Origin: Metallyticus violacea
Taxonomy: Eukaryota; Arthropoda; Insecta; Mantodea; Metallyticidae
DNA: 64,000 nucleotides
Direction of reading: 5' to 3'
Assembly: GCA_030762175.1 (NCBI GenBank)
Contig: CM060840.1
Location: 42,431,501-42,495,500 of the forward strand
In this document: positions 1 to 11,179 of the stretch, one piece after another
Numbering within the stretch: position 1 is the first letter of the stretch
How the letters are laid out: the number at the start of each line of letters is the position of its first letter
Position numbers and translations under genes: made by a program
The notes under the pieces: model-generated
Seen by the model: the letters and a program-made list of their open reading frames with translations, nothing else
What the model was told of the DNA's origin: nothing
The model's database searches: none

Positions 1-1629
1 GTTTTCGACATGAAGTTGTTTATGTTTCTCTTGTTAATTTCTGAAACGTTACTTACTTTAGTCTGTCTATCACAGCAATTCATGAGCAAATGAGAACGTT
101 GGCTACGAATTGTTTACAAAGTGCCAAAGAAAATATCTTTCCATGCATTGGAAGTCTGCTTCTAAGAAGATTAGTTCTAGTAGCAAATCAAGGAAACAGA
201 GAAACTAGCAGCCGTTGGGTAAACTTTCTGTAGAAACTGCTGCGCTTTTTAGCCCCACGGCATGGAAAGATTCCAGCGATCAGATTCTAATATGAATATG
301 TATAGGGAAGCTTTGAAGAACCAATTTGCAATGCTAAAGCAAAGTAGCAGTAAATGTTGAAAGAGGGAAGGCTGGGAAAAGGGAAAAAAATGGGAGGGAA
401 AAGAAAACCTCCAGAGGTTCATGACAGTTCGCCTGGCTCATCACAACCCAATATACTGCCTGAATCCAATTACTATTCTTTTTTCTTTGATCATTATTTT
501 TCATTCACTTTTCAATTTCACATCTCAATGGAACCCGAGAGAAGACTGTTCACAACTTCACCCTATAAAAAAGAAATGAATAACGGTACAAATATTAAAG
601 AGAGATTTAATTTAATGAATGAAACGGAGCTATGAATAATTTTATTTCTGAATATTGCCATGTTTTTTATTAAAACAACTAAATCATAAAAAAGTATTGC
701 CGTGCCTTTCCGAAGAAACCTAAAAGTCTGCTTTCCAATATACATTTCGTATCTTGCATCATGTTTAGTTAGCAATATTTTGAAAGTATTGACCGAAGGA
801 AACAAAACATCCCAAGGGCGCCTAAACCAATCATTTCCTTTTGAAAACTGATCAGTTTGCCATTCCGTACCATAATATAAGCGTTCTGTTGGTAGTTAAT
901 CACTTGGTATATGTACGTTTATCAATCTCTCTCTCTCTCTCTCTCTCAAAATAATGTTTTTCCCTATATTTTTTGGGTTTAAATGTTCTCATGAACAATG
1001 CAAAGCATTGAAACAACCCATAAATTCAAGTGGAATGTTTCCTCTTGAATGCTATTAATATAAATCAGTTATTAAATGGTCAGAAATCAGTGGCAGACCT
1101 AACATGATTTTATGTTAATGGTTAAACCCATTTGCATCTTAGTTTATTAAAACTTACATTTTCATTGTAAATTTAAATATAATTTTATAAATTCATCCAA
1201 AGGTAAAATATATCTCACTAGTGAATACGTATAACTCAATAGTCATAAAAATAATAATTTGTTATTTTAATTGCTTTTTAAGTTTGATATGCATATCTTT
1301 GTTAAAATTCCTGAAGCTGGAATACAGAATTCCTGATACATGTTATTTTTTCAGAATGATTGCTTCTTGTATTTCTGTAAATTTCCTTTAATATACAACA
1401 GTTTGGCAAATGTAAGTATTTAACCCTTTTGTGAATGTATTGAGTAAATGTATATAAAAAAAATTAAACGCTGTTTTTGAAAGAGTAGGTGTCTAAGAGT
1501 TATCTTAAATCCTTATTTTAAATTATTACATAAACTCATAAAAATAATATAATGTCCACCATGGACAAAGAGCAATTTAATATAAATTTAATGTGATTCA
1601 CAAAAGTTTATTTCTGCGGCGAAAATTCC
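1..1629. other. No gene seen; (CT)n tract
   Basis: The only definite structure is a CT dinucleotide tract at about 923-947. The longest open frame (354-635, plus) begins with a Lys/Gly-rich run and shows no recognisable domain. Confidence 0.5.
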
Positions 1630-1712
1630 GCAAATTATTTTGGACAGAGGGGTTCTTTGCGCTATACGCAAATTATTTTGGACAGAGGGGTTCTTTGCGC
1701 TACATGCAAATG
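1630..1712. repeat. 38-bp tandem duplication, two copies
   Basis: A 38-bp unit starting GCAAATTATTTTGGACAG is present at 1630-1667 and again at 1668-1705, followed by the first bases of a third copy (1706-1712). The two copies differ only in their last few bases, so the duplication is probably fairly young. No coding frame runs through it. Confidence 0.9.
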
Positions 1713-4186
1713 TATTTAGCTTTCCGTTTGCACTGGAAATCATGGCAACGTTTTACATTTTAATTAACAGCGTTGATGTTATTAAAAGGTAACATTACCG
1801 GGATATTATGAAGTGGTCGTTGGTTTAAGTGAAATTTTATGAACAAATGCCTTTTCGCTGACTTTTGCGGCCAGCATCATCAGTTGTTTGAGTGATGGTG
1901 TCTGGAGAGACATGGATGGACAGAACCGGTTGCATTAAAATGAACGGAAACAATTTTTAGCCCTTTGTTTGCAAATCCAAAGTATATTTATATTTCAATT
2001 TACATACAATCCCTATAATGCTAGTGAACTGTACATAGCATACGTTGCATAGTGAACACATCAGTTTGAGTAGCTCAGTTCGAATAAAACATATTCTTAT
2101 TTTAGTACTGTCTACTGTATGTTGATAAAAACCTGATATAATGCAATATTTCCTCGTAAAAGAAATGAATACACGATTTTCCTTTTCTCCTATATCTAGT
2201 CAAGCTTTTCGTTTTCATTTTTTACTAGTAACATTAAGGAAGGAAGCAGCAATCAGTGTTTCCGCGCTCTAAATAGTTAGCATAAAGTTATAGCCTGGTT
2301 AATGTTGAAAATATTGGTAAAATTACATTAATGCTCCTGTATATTTCATAAAACATTCGTAACTATGCCATGTTTTAATCCAAATCTAACCCAAAAGATT
2401 GTGTAATAAAGTCAAATACATTTATTTACCATTTTCATCTTTTTCCATAAAAACATTTTGGAGAAATTGCGGCATCATATATATCGCTTTCTTTTCTGTC
2501 TATCATTTTGAGTCACACAAATAGATGATTTGCAGTTCACACGGGGACAGCTCTCGAATGAGAACATCCATGGGGGCCTCTAATTAATTCATGGATTCAA
2601 TATTAAGGAACTTTAGCCATCCATTATTTTGGACGCGGTGCAGGAGGTTGTTTTAAGTTCGTCTAAGAGATCATCGACACTAGTCAGAAAATTAAATATA
2701 AAAAAAATGTGTACAGGAAGGTGAGCAAAATAATATAAACATTATGAAAGACGTTAATTACTTTATTAATAAGAGTCTCTGTCATTATTTGCCTTTCACC
2801 CAGCTTCTATCCTTTTCTAATCACATTTATACAATTCTTAATCTTAATTATTTACAGCCTAAACCTGTTCCATCCATGTTCAGCGGTTTATTGCATCTAT
2901 TTAATGCTATATTTTCTTTGTTTTCCTTCTGATTTGATAAATCCTATATATATAATGCATGTGTAACATCCATTCGGGATAAATAATGAAACAATATGTT
3001 TCTGTTTTCAATTATGTTGCTTATTGTGCCTTTACGTTCACATTAAGCTTGTGTCTTGCTACAGAATAGAGAAGCCTGCTGAAGGTAGAAGGAGTCTCAT
3101 TTCTGCTGCCTCAGTTCTGCGTGCTTTATTTAATTATAGGGCTCCTAGCTCTGTCTGGGAATCTCACCTTCATTAAATTCCATTTTACAGTTACTACAGC
3201 CTTTAGGGATTTATATAATTTAAATTCAGTATTTATCAACTGAAACGAGAAATCGATCATCTATCATTACTTTTGCTTTAACAGAATGAAATATTTTAAA
3301 AGAGCAATAATGTCAACCATTCTTGTAACATTTCGTCGACATATAATTAATTGGACATTGAATGGGCTACAATGGACATTTGCGTCCAATACTTGCTGCT
3401 ATTTATTGTGATTTATCATTAGTTTCTTTGGTTATATTTTATTTTCGCTCTTTTATTGACCGTGCGTATTTTGTATTAGATTTACAAGATGAATTCTACT
3501 CAGTAATATTTCCCAGGGCTTCTTCCATAATAAAGTAAAAAAGCTACTCTTACCATAACAAACACAATTAAAATTAAACTCATAGAAATGTAATAATTAT
3601 ATCTCCCAAACAATCTTTCATAATTAAATTATACTAATTAAATCATTATTACAAAAAAAATAAAATTCAATTTTTAATCTCATACAAGCTATTCAAAATA
3701 AATTTCTGGGTTGTGTTATTTTGGGGAGAGAAAGTATTAAAATGTACATTATTTGTAACTATCTATGTTGATAGATAAAATTCCAAAGTGTTTAGTAGGT
3801 GCAGAATAGATCGCCAGGTGGCAGCATTTGAGAACGCATATTATATTATTAATTTGATCAAAATTAGGCCGTTACTAGCAACATTTCTATAGGAAATTCA
3901 AGAGGATCGCTTGTCGAATAGTTTGTATCTTCGGCTTAAAAGAATCAGCAGCGCCCTTCCTTGACAAAAACAAGAGTGAAATAGTTAGAGATTTTCCAAC
4001 GGAGTCTTAAAAAAAGCAACTGCGGAGGATGGCATGGAGGTCGGTATCATGAGCGGTATAGCATCGAAAATATCGCTGAACCGCATTCTTATTTAAACTG
4101 AAAATCCGACTTTTTCCTGGTTTTGGGAATAGCAAAATCAGGAATGGGATTGATTGAATTGATAAGGACAGAGAAGGAGTTTCAGT
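1713..4186. other. No gene seen
   Basis: AT-rich sequence with stops in all frames. The best open frame is 62 codons (2744-2932) and is hydrophobic and low in information. No transposon motif was recognised. Confidence 0.45.
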
Positions 4187-4440
4187 TTATTTTTTATTTA
4201 TTTGGTTTATTTACAAATGCTCTGTAACATCTCAGGTCACCAGAGTCTCATTCAATTCAGGGCGTGAAACAGCCGATAATTTTTGCTCAGAGACTCGTAG
4301 TTCTTTTATATGCCGTATATCCACCTTCCCTTCCGAAGCAAGCCATACTTAGAATTTTTACGCCCTAAAAATCCATCTACCCGTAATCTTTGGCCTACGA
4401 GGCAAATATGGTTACCACCATTTCACCAGACGGACGGAAT
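4187..4440 (-). mobile_element. SINE family A copy (tRNA-derived), minus strand
   Basis: Reverse-strand copy of the family best preserved at 50.7 kb. From left to right it shows the reversed A-rich tail, GGTTTATTTA, the diagnostic body blocks (GGGCGTGAAACAGCCGATAA, TTTTGCTCAGAG, CCTTCCCTTCCGAAG, CATACTTAGAATTTTTACG) and the degenerate tRNA-like head ending near 4435. TTTCAGT occurs at 4180-4186 and 4441-4447, immediately flanking the element, and may be the target-site duplication. The copy is about 20 percent diverged by eye, so it is an old insertion. Confidence 0.8.
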
Positions 4441-4487
4441 TTTCAGTGCTTAAACAATTCTTAAGATTGGCCATTCGCACTAGGGAC

Positions 4488-4836
4488 TTAAAGGGCGGAA
4501 GGAAGAAAGAAAGAAGAAGGAAGAAATAAAATAAAGGGGCACCAAGCGGCAAGGATCCAGGGGCGTTCAGGCATGGACCTAGGCGAGTTCCCTAATAATA
4601 TTTCCAGATACAGTATCCCTCCGTCACGCTGCACACAGCACCAGCCAACCTTGCCTGTCACTTTCAACCCTGTAACAGAACCAAAGGAATGAAGACCAGG
4701 CATTAACTGAAAAAGAAATATCATCGCAGTTTTCGTCTAAGCAAACCACGTCAGGATGCCCGGGCCCAAGGAATTTGAATTCGGAACCTCTCAAATAGTT
4801 TTACCGCCTGAGCTACCTCGTTCGATAATTTTGAAG
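4488..4836 (-). mobile_element. tRNA-headed SINE candidate, minus strand
   Basis: On the minus strand, 4824 to 4752 resembles a tRNA gene. It has a box A of the form TAGCTCAGGCGG and, at normal spacing, a box B GAATTCAAATTCC. The 3' side does not pair with the 5' side as an acceptor stem would, so this is not a usable tRNA. About 250 bp of unrelated sequence follows to a biased purine/pyrimidine tract at 4494-4540, which may be the tail. The head differs from SINE families A and B, so this would be a separate family. The left boundary is uncertain. Confidence 0.4.
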
Positions 4837-5213
4837 ATAATTAATTGTCAATCTTACCTAGTTTTTCAATAACTTACGTATCTTACTATGTTATTTAGCA
4901 ATTTTAATTCAATTGTTTCCACATTTGTGAGTAAGCTAATTCGGGCTATTGAACCGTGAGATAGACGTTTTTACATAAATTACTTGTTACATTGTGTACA
5001 TTTATTCAAAGGTTTCATCATAAGTATTTCCCGAATTTTGAAATCCGTAAGTTAGAAATGATGGTAAGAAGATGAAAAAGCCTTTCCAAGTTGTTTAAAT
5101 CAGCTACCTGGTATGCCCTATGCAAACTACACCCTCTGCAGTCAGTAATTTCTCAGGACCATGCTCTTCGCTTGTAGTTATGTAAAAAAATTCGGAGAGA
5201 GGAAGAAGCTAGA

Positions 5214-6013
5214 GCAGCGGTTCTGAAACTGTGATCTGCGGACTCCCAGGGGTCCACTAGTCCTTTTCAGTGGGTCTACAAAGTATCAGAGTACTTTCAA
5301 TAACATTTATTCTTGAATGTATAAATACAATTAATTACGAGAAAACAAAAGAGGATATCAATTTACCATATGTATTTATTGAGGTAAAATAAATTAGAAT
5401 AAAATTTAAGGGTCTGTTTATCCCGAAGGAAACTTTCAAACTCTTGACCGCATTTAACGCTCAAATGTATCGTCACAATATTCTTGGCAACAGCACACAT
5501 CTCTCGGTAACAAACTGCATAGATTGGGCTTAGATGTCTCACTGATCTATCAAAGAATGCAGTGAAAGTACTTGCGCCTTTCATAACAACTTACTTGTGT
5601 AAAAAACCTCTGCAATCATTAGTCCCAAAAGTAAACCTAGAAACCGTTTGGAAAACACAGAACTCAAAATGCGAATAGCTTCTATTAGGCCCAATATAAC
5701 ACGGCTGAAGTGAAATAGCATCATTCCACTCATTGAAGAATTAAAATCTGGTAACAAGTGTTGCTGTGTGATCATGTATTGTAGTTATTATCAATGTTTA
5801 TGTTATGTTCGTTTTACATAATCATGGAATATCAAATTAGTGGATTTATTATTATTGTATAAGGACATATCACAATAAAAAGGTAAATATTGAAAAGAAA
5901 AAAAAAACGCAGTGATGAGCAACTTCAAAAGTATATAGAATGCAAAGGGATAGTTCTAAACTTTCATTTTAATTTTAGGGGTCCGCGGTCAAGGAATTTT
6001 GAGAACTGCCCGG
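5214..6013. mobile_element. Non-autonomous hAT-like DNA transposon, about 0.8 kb
   Basis: The left end (from about 5215) reads CAGCGGTTCTGAAACTGTG, then TCTGCGGACTCC. The right end (about 5978-6010) is its imperfect inverse, GGGGTCCGCGGTC followed by TTTTGAGAACTGCC. Ends of the form CAGNGGTTCTCAA...GACC are typical of hAT-superfamily transposons, which make 8-bp target duplications. The flanks AGCTAGAG and GGTTAGAA match at 5 of 8 positions, compatible with a decayed duplication. Two short minus-strand open frames inside (5363-5584 and 5581-5775) show no transposase motif, so the copy cannot move itself. Related fragments lie at 16.67 and 40.26 kb. Confidence 0.6.
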
Positions 6014-6396
6014 TTAGAAGATGTACATTTTTACTGAAAAGCAGGTTTTAGTGCCGAAGTAACTTTTCATGTGGTTTTCTCCATGAGTTGATATAGTCTT
6101 TTCAACCGTGTCTACCTTGGTCTGCGTAGAGCAGGTGTCGGATTTCCCGGCCAGTATATTTATGTAACATGCATTCTTAAACTTTCCTTGTTAATTCTTT
6201 AATGTTTCTTCAGAATTTAGGCAACATCTGGCATTTTAGTACTTAAGTTTGTAAACAAGTAGGTGCAAGACTTATGCTGTGTATCGAACGCGTCTCTGAC
6301 ATATTCTGTTTCTCAAAACTACTTGTCGGGCTTCGATTTGCATTGCTTAAGCTAATTAGAAAATCGAGGACCTTGCTAGAAATCGCCACAATAGTC

Positions 6397-6398
<2 letters not shown>

Positions 6399-6461
<63 letters not shown>
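6399..6461. repeat. (ATT)n microsatellite, tail of adjacent SINE
   Basis: About 21 uninterrupted ATT units, joined without a gap to the 3' end of a minus-strand SINE-like element. On that strand the tail reads (AAT)n, so the array probably grew from the SINE tail. Confidence 0.9.
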
Positions 6462-6750
6462 TATGGCTCTACAACCAGAGATCGGGCCATGGCCTGCCGT
6501 AGCGATCTCTGGTTCCCCTACCTCCTTCTTACAATTCCATAGAGGACAGATTGTAAGGGAGAGTATACCCTGGCAGTTACTTATCACACGGCTTTCGAGA
6601 TCAAAGAACGCCACCTCTCCATCGGGTAGCTCCCCAATTATCATCACGAGGCTAAGTGAACCCTGTTCAGATTTCCCTAACTTAGAAAAATTAAACAGGT
6701 ACCGGAAATCGAACCCGGGTCTTCTTCGCCACAGTCAGAAATTCTAAGGA
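6462..6750 (-). mobile_element. SINE family D candidate with (AAT)n tail, minus strand
   Basis: Read on the minus strand, a box B-like GGGTTCGATTTCC lies near the 5' end (about 6700-6720). It is followed by about 230 bp of unique body and a 3' end reading TAGAGCCATAG, then the (AAT)n array. Close to the 3' end, CCAGAGATCG (6475-6484) and CGATCTCTGG (6503-6512) form an exact 10-bp hairpin with GGCCATGGCC in the loop. Such a hairpin could be what a partner LINE reverse transcriptase recognises. A clear box A was not found. An open frame reads through the region (6274-6747, plus), but it is built on the microsatellite and is not a gene. Confidence 0.5.
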
Positions 6751-6754
6751 GGCT

Positions 6755-7522
6755 GTCATATAGTCTCGTATATAAGTCTAGTTTCTTAGATATGTAAATA
6801 TTACAACTTGAACAATAAACCGCTCACGTTTACAGCTATATTTAAATTTCCAAATGTTCTTATTCAGAACTGGCAACATTTCTAATGTTTATGAATGTAA
6901 AATTTACATTTCAAAAATGTTTGTTCACATTAGCAAGTTCTGCTTACATTTTGCTTATAGCTAACAACTAACAAATCTTTCGGCTATTGTGAACGTTAAT
7001 TTACGCTCAGACAAAGGGCTTGTGGAAACGCACGTGTTATACTATGATCTGTATTAGCAGTTCATGTTCCCATCGTGTATATCTAGCTAATTATTTGATG
7101 ACTCCAGCGGTATTGACTGATAGCTCCATGACCCATGCAATATTTACTCGGCCATCAGCAGATTAACCGGTTGCGGCAACCCACTACTGCTTTCAGTCCC
7201 CTGTTCAACACCAAGGAGAGTTTCCCGCTTCATTGTTTATTGGAAACTAGCAATAAAGGCTACAGTGTTTTAGAATTTTGCGCAATTAATAGAGAAGGTT
7301 TGTAAATACCATCAGTGAAATTGGGCATTTTTAAACGAAATTAAAAAAAAAGTTATTATAAATAAAAAAAAAGTTTCTCTTTTTTCCTTCAGCACATATT
7401 ATTTTTTGAAAATTAATAAAATTTCGTTTCCACCCTTATTTTTAAGATATCAATACAATGTACATTTATTAAAAGTGTAAATTAAAAACGTGCATAAGTT
7501 TCTAGTTTGATGCAATAGAAAA
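6755..7522. other. No gene seen
   Basis: AT-rich, with A-runs around 7340-7370. No open frame above 60 codons and no transposon motif. Confidence 0.4.
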
Positions 7523-7636
7523 AATGTCAAGTTGAGATTCTTTCCAACTTTTTCCTTTGCGGAAAAATCTAGGCTCAAATGTCAAGTTGAGATTCTTTCC
7601 AACTTTTTCCTTTGCGGAAAAATCTAGGCTCAAATG
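7523..7636. repeat. 55-bp exact tandem duplication
   Basis: A 55-bp unit beginning AATGTCAAGTTGAGATTC occurs at 7523-7577 and is repeated without a mismatch at 7578-7632. Perfect identity points to a very recent duplication, or to an assembly duplication. Confidence 0.92.
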
Positions 7637-9160
7637 GTCCATTTAATGTTATGGACAAACCTTAATAACCTCGACCCTTCGAACTGTGTTTCGAGTGTCT
7701 TATACAATCGATTTCGTCTTAACAGCAGCACACTACCACGAAACACCTGGTAACTTTCTCCGGCTCTGTTACTGGTTACTTTCATACATAAAAAATTGAG
7801 CAGAAGCCATTAATATTTCCTGTTTTATAACATTAATACTATCTAAAGGTGCATTAATTAATTAATAAATAATATGTGAATGCCTTTTAATAATTTACTC
7901 TTATTTCCTCGCTCACCCGATCTCTATTAACAGTAAACATGCACTCTAAGAAATTACAGAAGCAACTGGTTAACTACAATCTCAATCCCAAGAAAAAATA
8001 CTATAACATACCCATTTTTAATTTCATTAATTCACTTATATCACAGTCCTGGAGAACTAGAGCAGTTGGCATTATGTCGTCAAATTTAACAAAGCAAATA
8101 AAGTTCTTCAACTTGTATGACAAAGTCTGGGACAGTGTCACTAATGAAAATGTTCATTAGGTGTTTTTACTCGTGAAAATATATTCTCCAGAAATTCTGG
8201 TCAATAAGTTAGACATTAGCATCGCATCTGCACAAAAATTGTCTGGAAGTTTACTAGTATCAAAGCTAGGTGCTGAATGATATGCACAAGTTGACTCGTA
8301 TGCAGACTTCCACAGCCTCCTCTCTGACGTCACTTCCTGGCATGCAATGTCATAGGAGACGAAAGTGCGTGTGTCACTTTGAGCCTGAAAGCCGAGACAA
8401 TCTTAAGGAAAGCAACACTGTCTTCTCTAGCTAAGAAGAAGTTCAAGGCGTGAAGGGAGCCAGTCTGGAGCATTAATAAGACACGAGTAAAACAATAATG
8501 TCCAAGACAATGCAAAGTTTTAAGATCTAAAGTCAGCAGTTCTTTTGTTTAAAGATATTCTTCTCCTTCACGATAACACATGTTCACACGGATTTGCATC
8601 TCTTGAATCTTTCAGATCTATAGATTTTCCCATACAATCCTGATCATATTTTCTCCGATTATTGTGTGTTTACATTCATAAAGGGATTTTGAGACAAGAA
8701 AGGTTTGTAAATAATGATGAAGGTAAAAATGTACATTCTTGTCTGTAGGAAAAATAAAAATTAAATGTCTGATTAAATAAAGAAGTTATTGCAAGGGTAC
8801 AAGAAATGTATTTAATAGTAGCATCAATATGTACGCAAATGAGAAATATATGTACATACAGGGGTGATATATGTATAGGTGAGGTTCATATAAAGACAAT
8901 ATCCTTTAAATGTGCCAAAAGGTCAAAGACACTTTTTTCTTAACTTATTTCAGAAAAGGGATTCCTAATCACCTTGGGCAAAACTTTAAGTGAGCTATTT
9001 ATGGGACTGCGAGTGGGGGGTAACTTCAGAAAAATTAAATGGAATGATAGTTTAATTTAATGTATTTAAATCTTGTTCAACAAATTTAGCAAATTTTGTT
9101 AATTTTTTTTCCAAAATTAAAACTTGAGGTGTTAAAGGACGTTAAAAAAGATGCTTCTAG

Positions 9161-9195
<35 letters not shown>

Positions 9196-10944
9196 TTATA
9201 TATATATATATAAAATAAACCTTTACATCATATTATTAAAATCCTGAAAACAAGCTCCATCAGTATCTAAATATTTAGGTTTTTTTTCGGAGATTTTCCC
9301 TAACATGTCCTAACATGTTACAAATTTTCTGTATATCTAATGCTTCTTTCGTTGAAGGTATTGTATACATGATTTTTATTTAACGCAGAACCATAAAAAG
9401 TCATCTAAGAATGTAAGGTGGGATGCGAGGTATGGCGGTACTCCATTTTGTTGGTACCACATTTTTCGCGTACCGTTAGAGGGAATTTTTCCAAGAGTTT
9501 AGGCAATTTGTTGTTGATATTTACCAGCATTTCCCTTTTTTTCTAATTGTTCCTTTTGATTCACAAGCTGAATTAAGGCTGTTTTTTCAAGCATGCTTTA
9601 ATTTCTTAACATTTAATTTTATAAAAAAAGCTAAACAAAAGTTAGTTCATTTGTGAAGACTATCTAAATATTTAAAAAGTATACCGTCATTTGTTATAAG
9701 TTTGGTCTTTCTTCGGAGTCTCACCAAGAGACGCACTTAAGCTTAGGCCCATGGTGCTATTATGCATTTATTTTCTTACTATAAGTTTAGAAAGTCAGAT
9801 TTTATTGATCCATTTAAAAGATATTAACTTGTAACACTTTATATAGACCATGTGTAAGCATTATACATCTCAAAATAGTCAATTTGCTGTTATTTTTGAA
9901 TCGCTTTCTCTTATAATTCGCAGTAGGAATTTTTTTTCTAAACTTTGTGTATTTGTATAGCATGTTGAAACTGCTGTGAAGCCCTTCTGCATACGTACGC
10001 ATCTTGCACAGAATTAACCGTTTTTCAGCATAGAGCAATAAGTCAATCGAACTATTAAGCATGCAATTCTGCTACATTGCTGCTGTATATTTTCCTAATA
10101 GACTGTAAATCACCTCAGTCGTCCAGCCGCTGCACAGAAGATAGTGGCAAAATGCTAAAATTGAGTCAACGACGGCGTTTTTAGGGAGAACAGAACAATC
10201 CTTTTACTTAATGTAGTCCCTCGGATACTTTATATTTGTGTTTACGTACAGCGGTCGTTAAAAGAAGAATATTTATGGACGAAAATCCTCATACTTCCCA
10301 GGCTGATGCATATTCAAATTGCCTTTTAAATGCCTTAACGTCTACCTTTTAGTATTCCAGGATAATATTGTTCTGCAGTTTTTACAGCAAGACGCTGGAA
10401 AGAGCAAGTCGACAGTTGATGTGCACATTAAAAGAGTCTTACCTCTCGTAATAAAAACGGATCATTTGGAGCAAAATCGTACAAACATTTTTATTTACTT
10501 TTGTGCTACAATTCCAAGGAGAACTGTAGCATTTAAAAGTCCGGTTTCTTTTCTGATTGCATATATTTTCTAAATATGTGTGTAACTTTTTTTAGAAATA
10601 TTAGGTTGTTCCGAAATTAACAGTTGCATAACAATGACAATTGTAGCACCAATAATATCAGTGTCAATGACTGACCCCATGGAGCGCATATTTTTCCCTC
10701 CAATTAGAGTACATAAATGATATATTTTGTGGTCGTTATAGGTCAGGGATTTTTATATATAAATTATTAGACACCCAAATGAGAATTTTTACAAAAATAC
10801 ACAGCATTTTTAAAATATACTTATGAAATATATGAAAGTCTTTTAAGAAATGTATCATACTTAATTCATTATATCTATGTACTATAATAGTGCACAGTAA
10901 TTGAACATACATAAAAATCATATATATGAAAACAATCATTCAAT
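7637..10944. other. No gene seen; (CA)n(TA)n at 9164-9213
   Basis: Short open frames (7939-8160 plus, 8330-8515 minus, 9814-10062 minus, 10319-10573 plus) show no domain and no splice context I could defend. A compound CA/TA microsatellite lies at about 9164-9213. Confidence 0.4.
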
Positions 10945-11177
10945 CATACTTGCCTCGTAGACCCAAGATCCACCCCGGCCAGGGTCCATGGATTTTTCCG
11001 GACTTAAAAATCCAACATATGGCTTCCTTCGGAACGTAAGTCAAGCTTTGGGTCCGAAAAACACGAAAAAGAACCTCAATCCTGAAAGAAGAGGCCTCTG
11101 AGCAAAAGTTATCGGCCGTTTAACCCCGATGACCTTAGATGTTAAAGAGCATCTATTAATAAACCAAATTAATTAAT
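10945..11177 (+). mobile_element. SINE family A copy, plus strand, head truncated
   Basis: It begins inside the tRNA-like head at CATACTTGCCTC and keeps the body blocks AAAAATCC, GGCTTCCTTCGGAACG, AAGAACCTCAA, GAGGCCTCTGAGCAAAAG and the 3' end GTTAAAGAGCATCTATTAA followed by TAAACCAAATT. The box B region has an internal deletion (CAAGATCCACCCCGGCC), so polymerase III promoter function is lost. Confidence 0.82.
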
Positions 11178-11179
11178 AA

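Noticed and set aside
6274..6747. 157-codon protein with a poly-Tyr tract
   Set aside because: The frame is created by the (ATT)n array and an antisense SINE.
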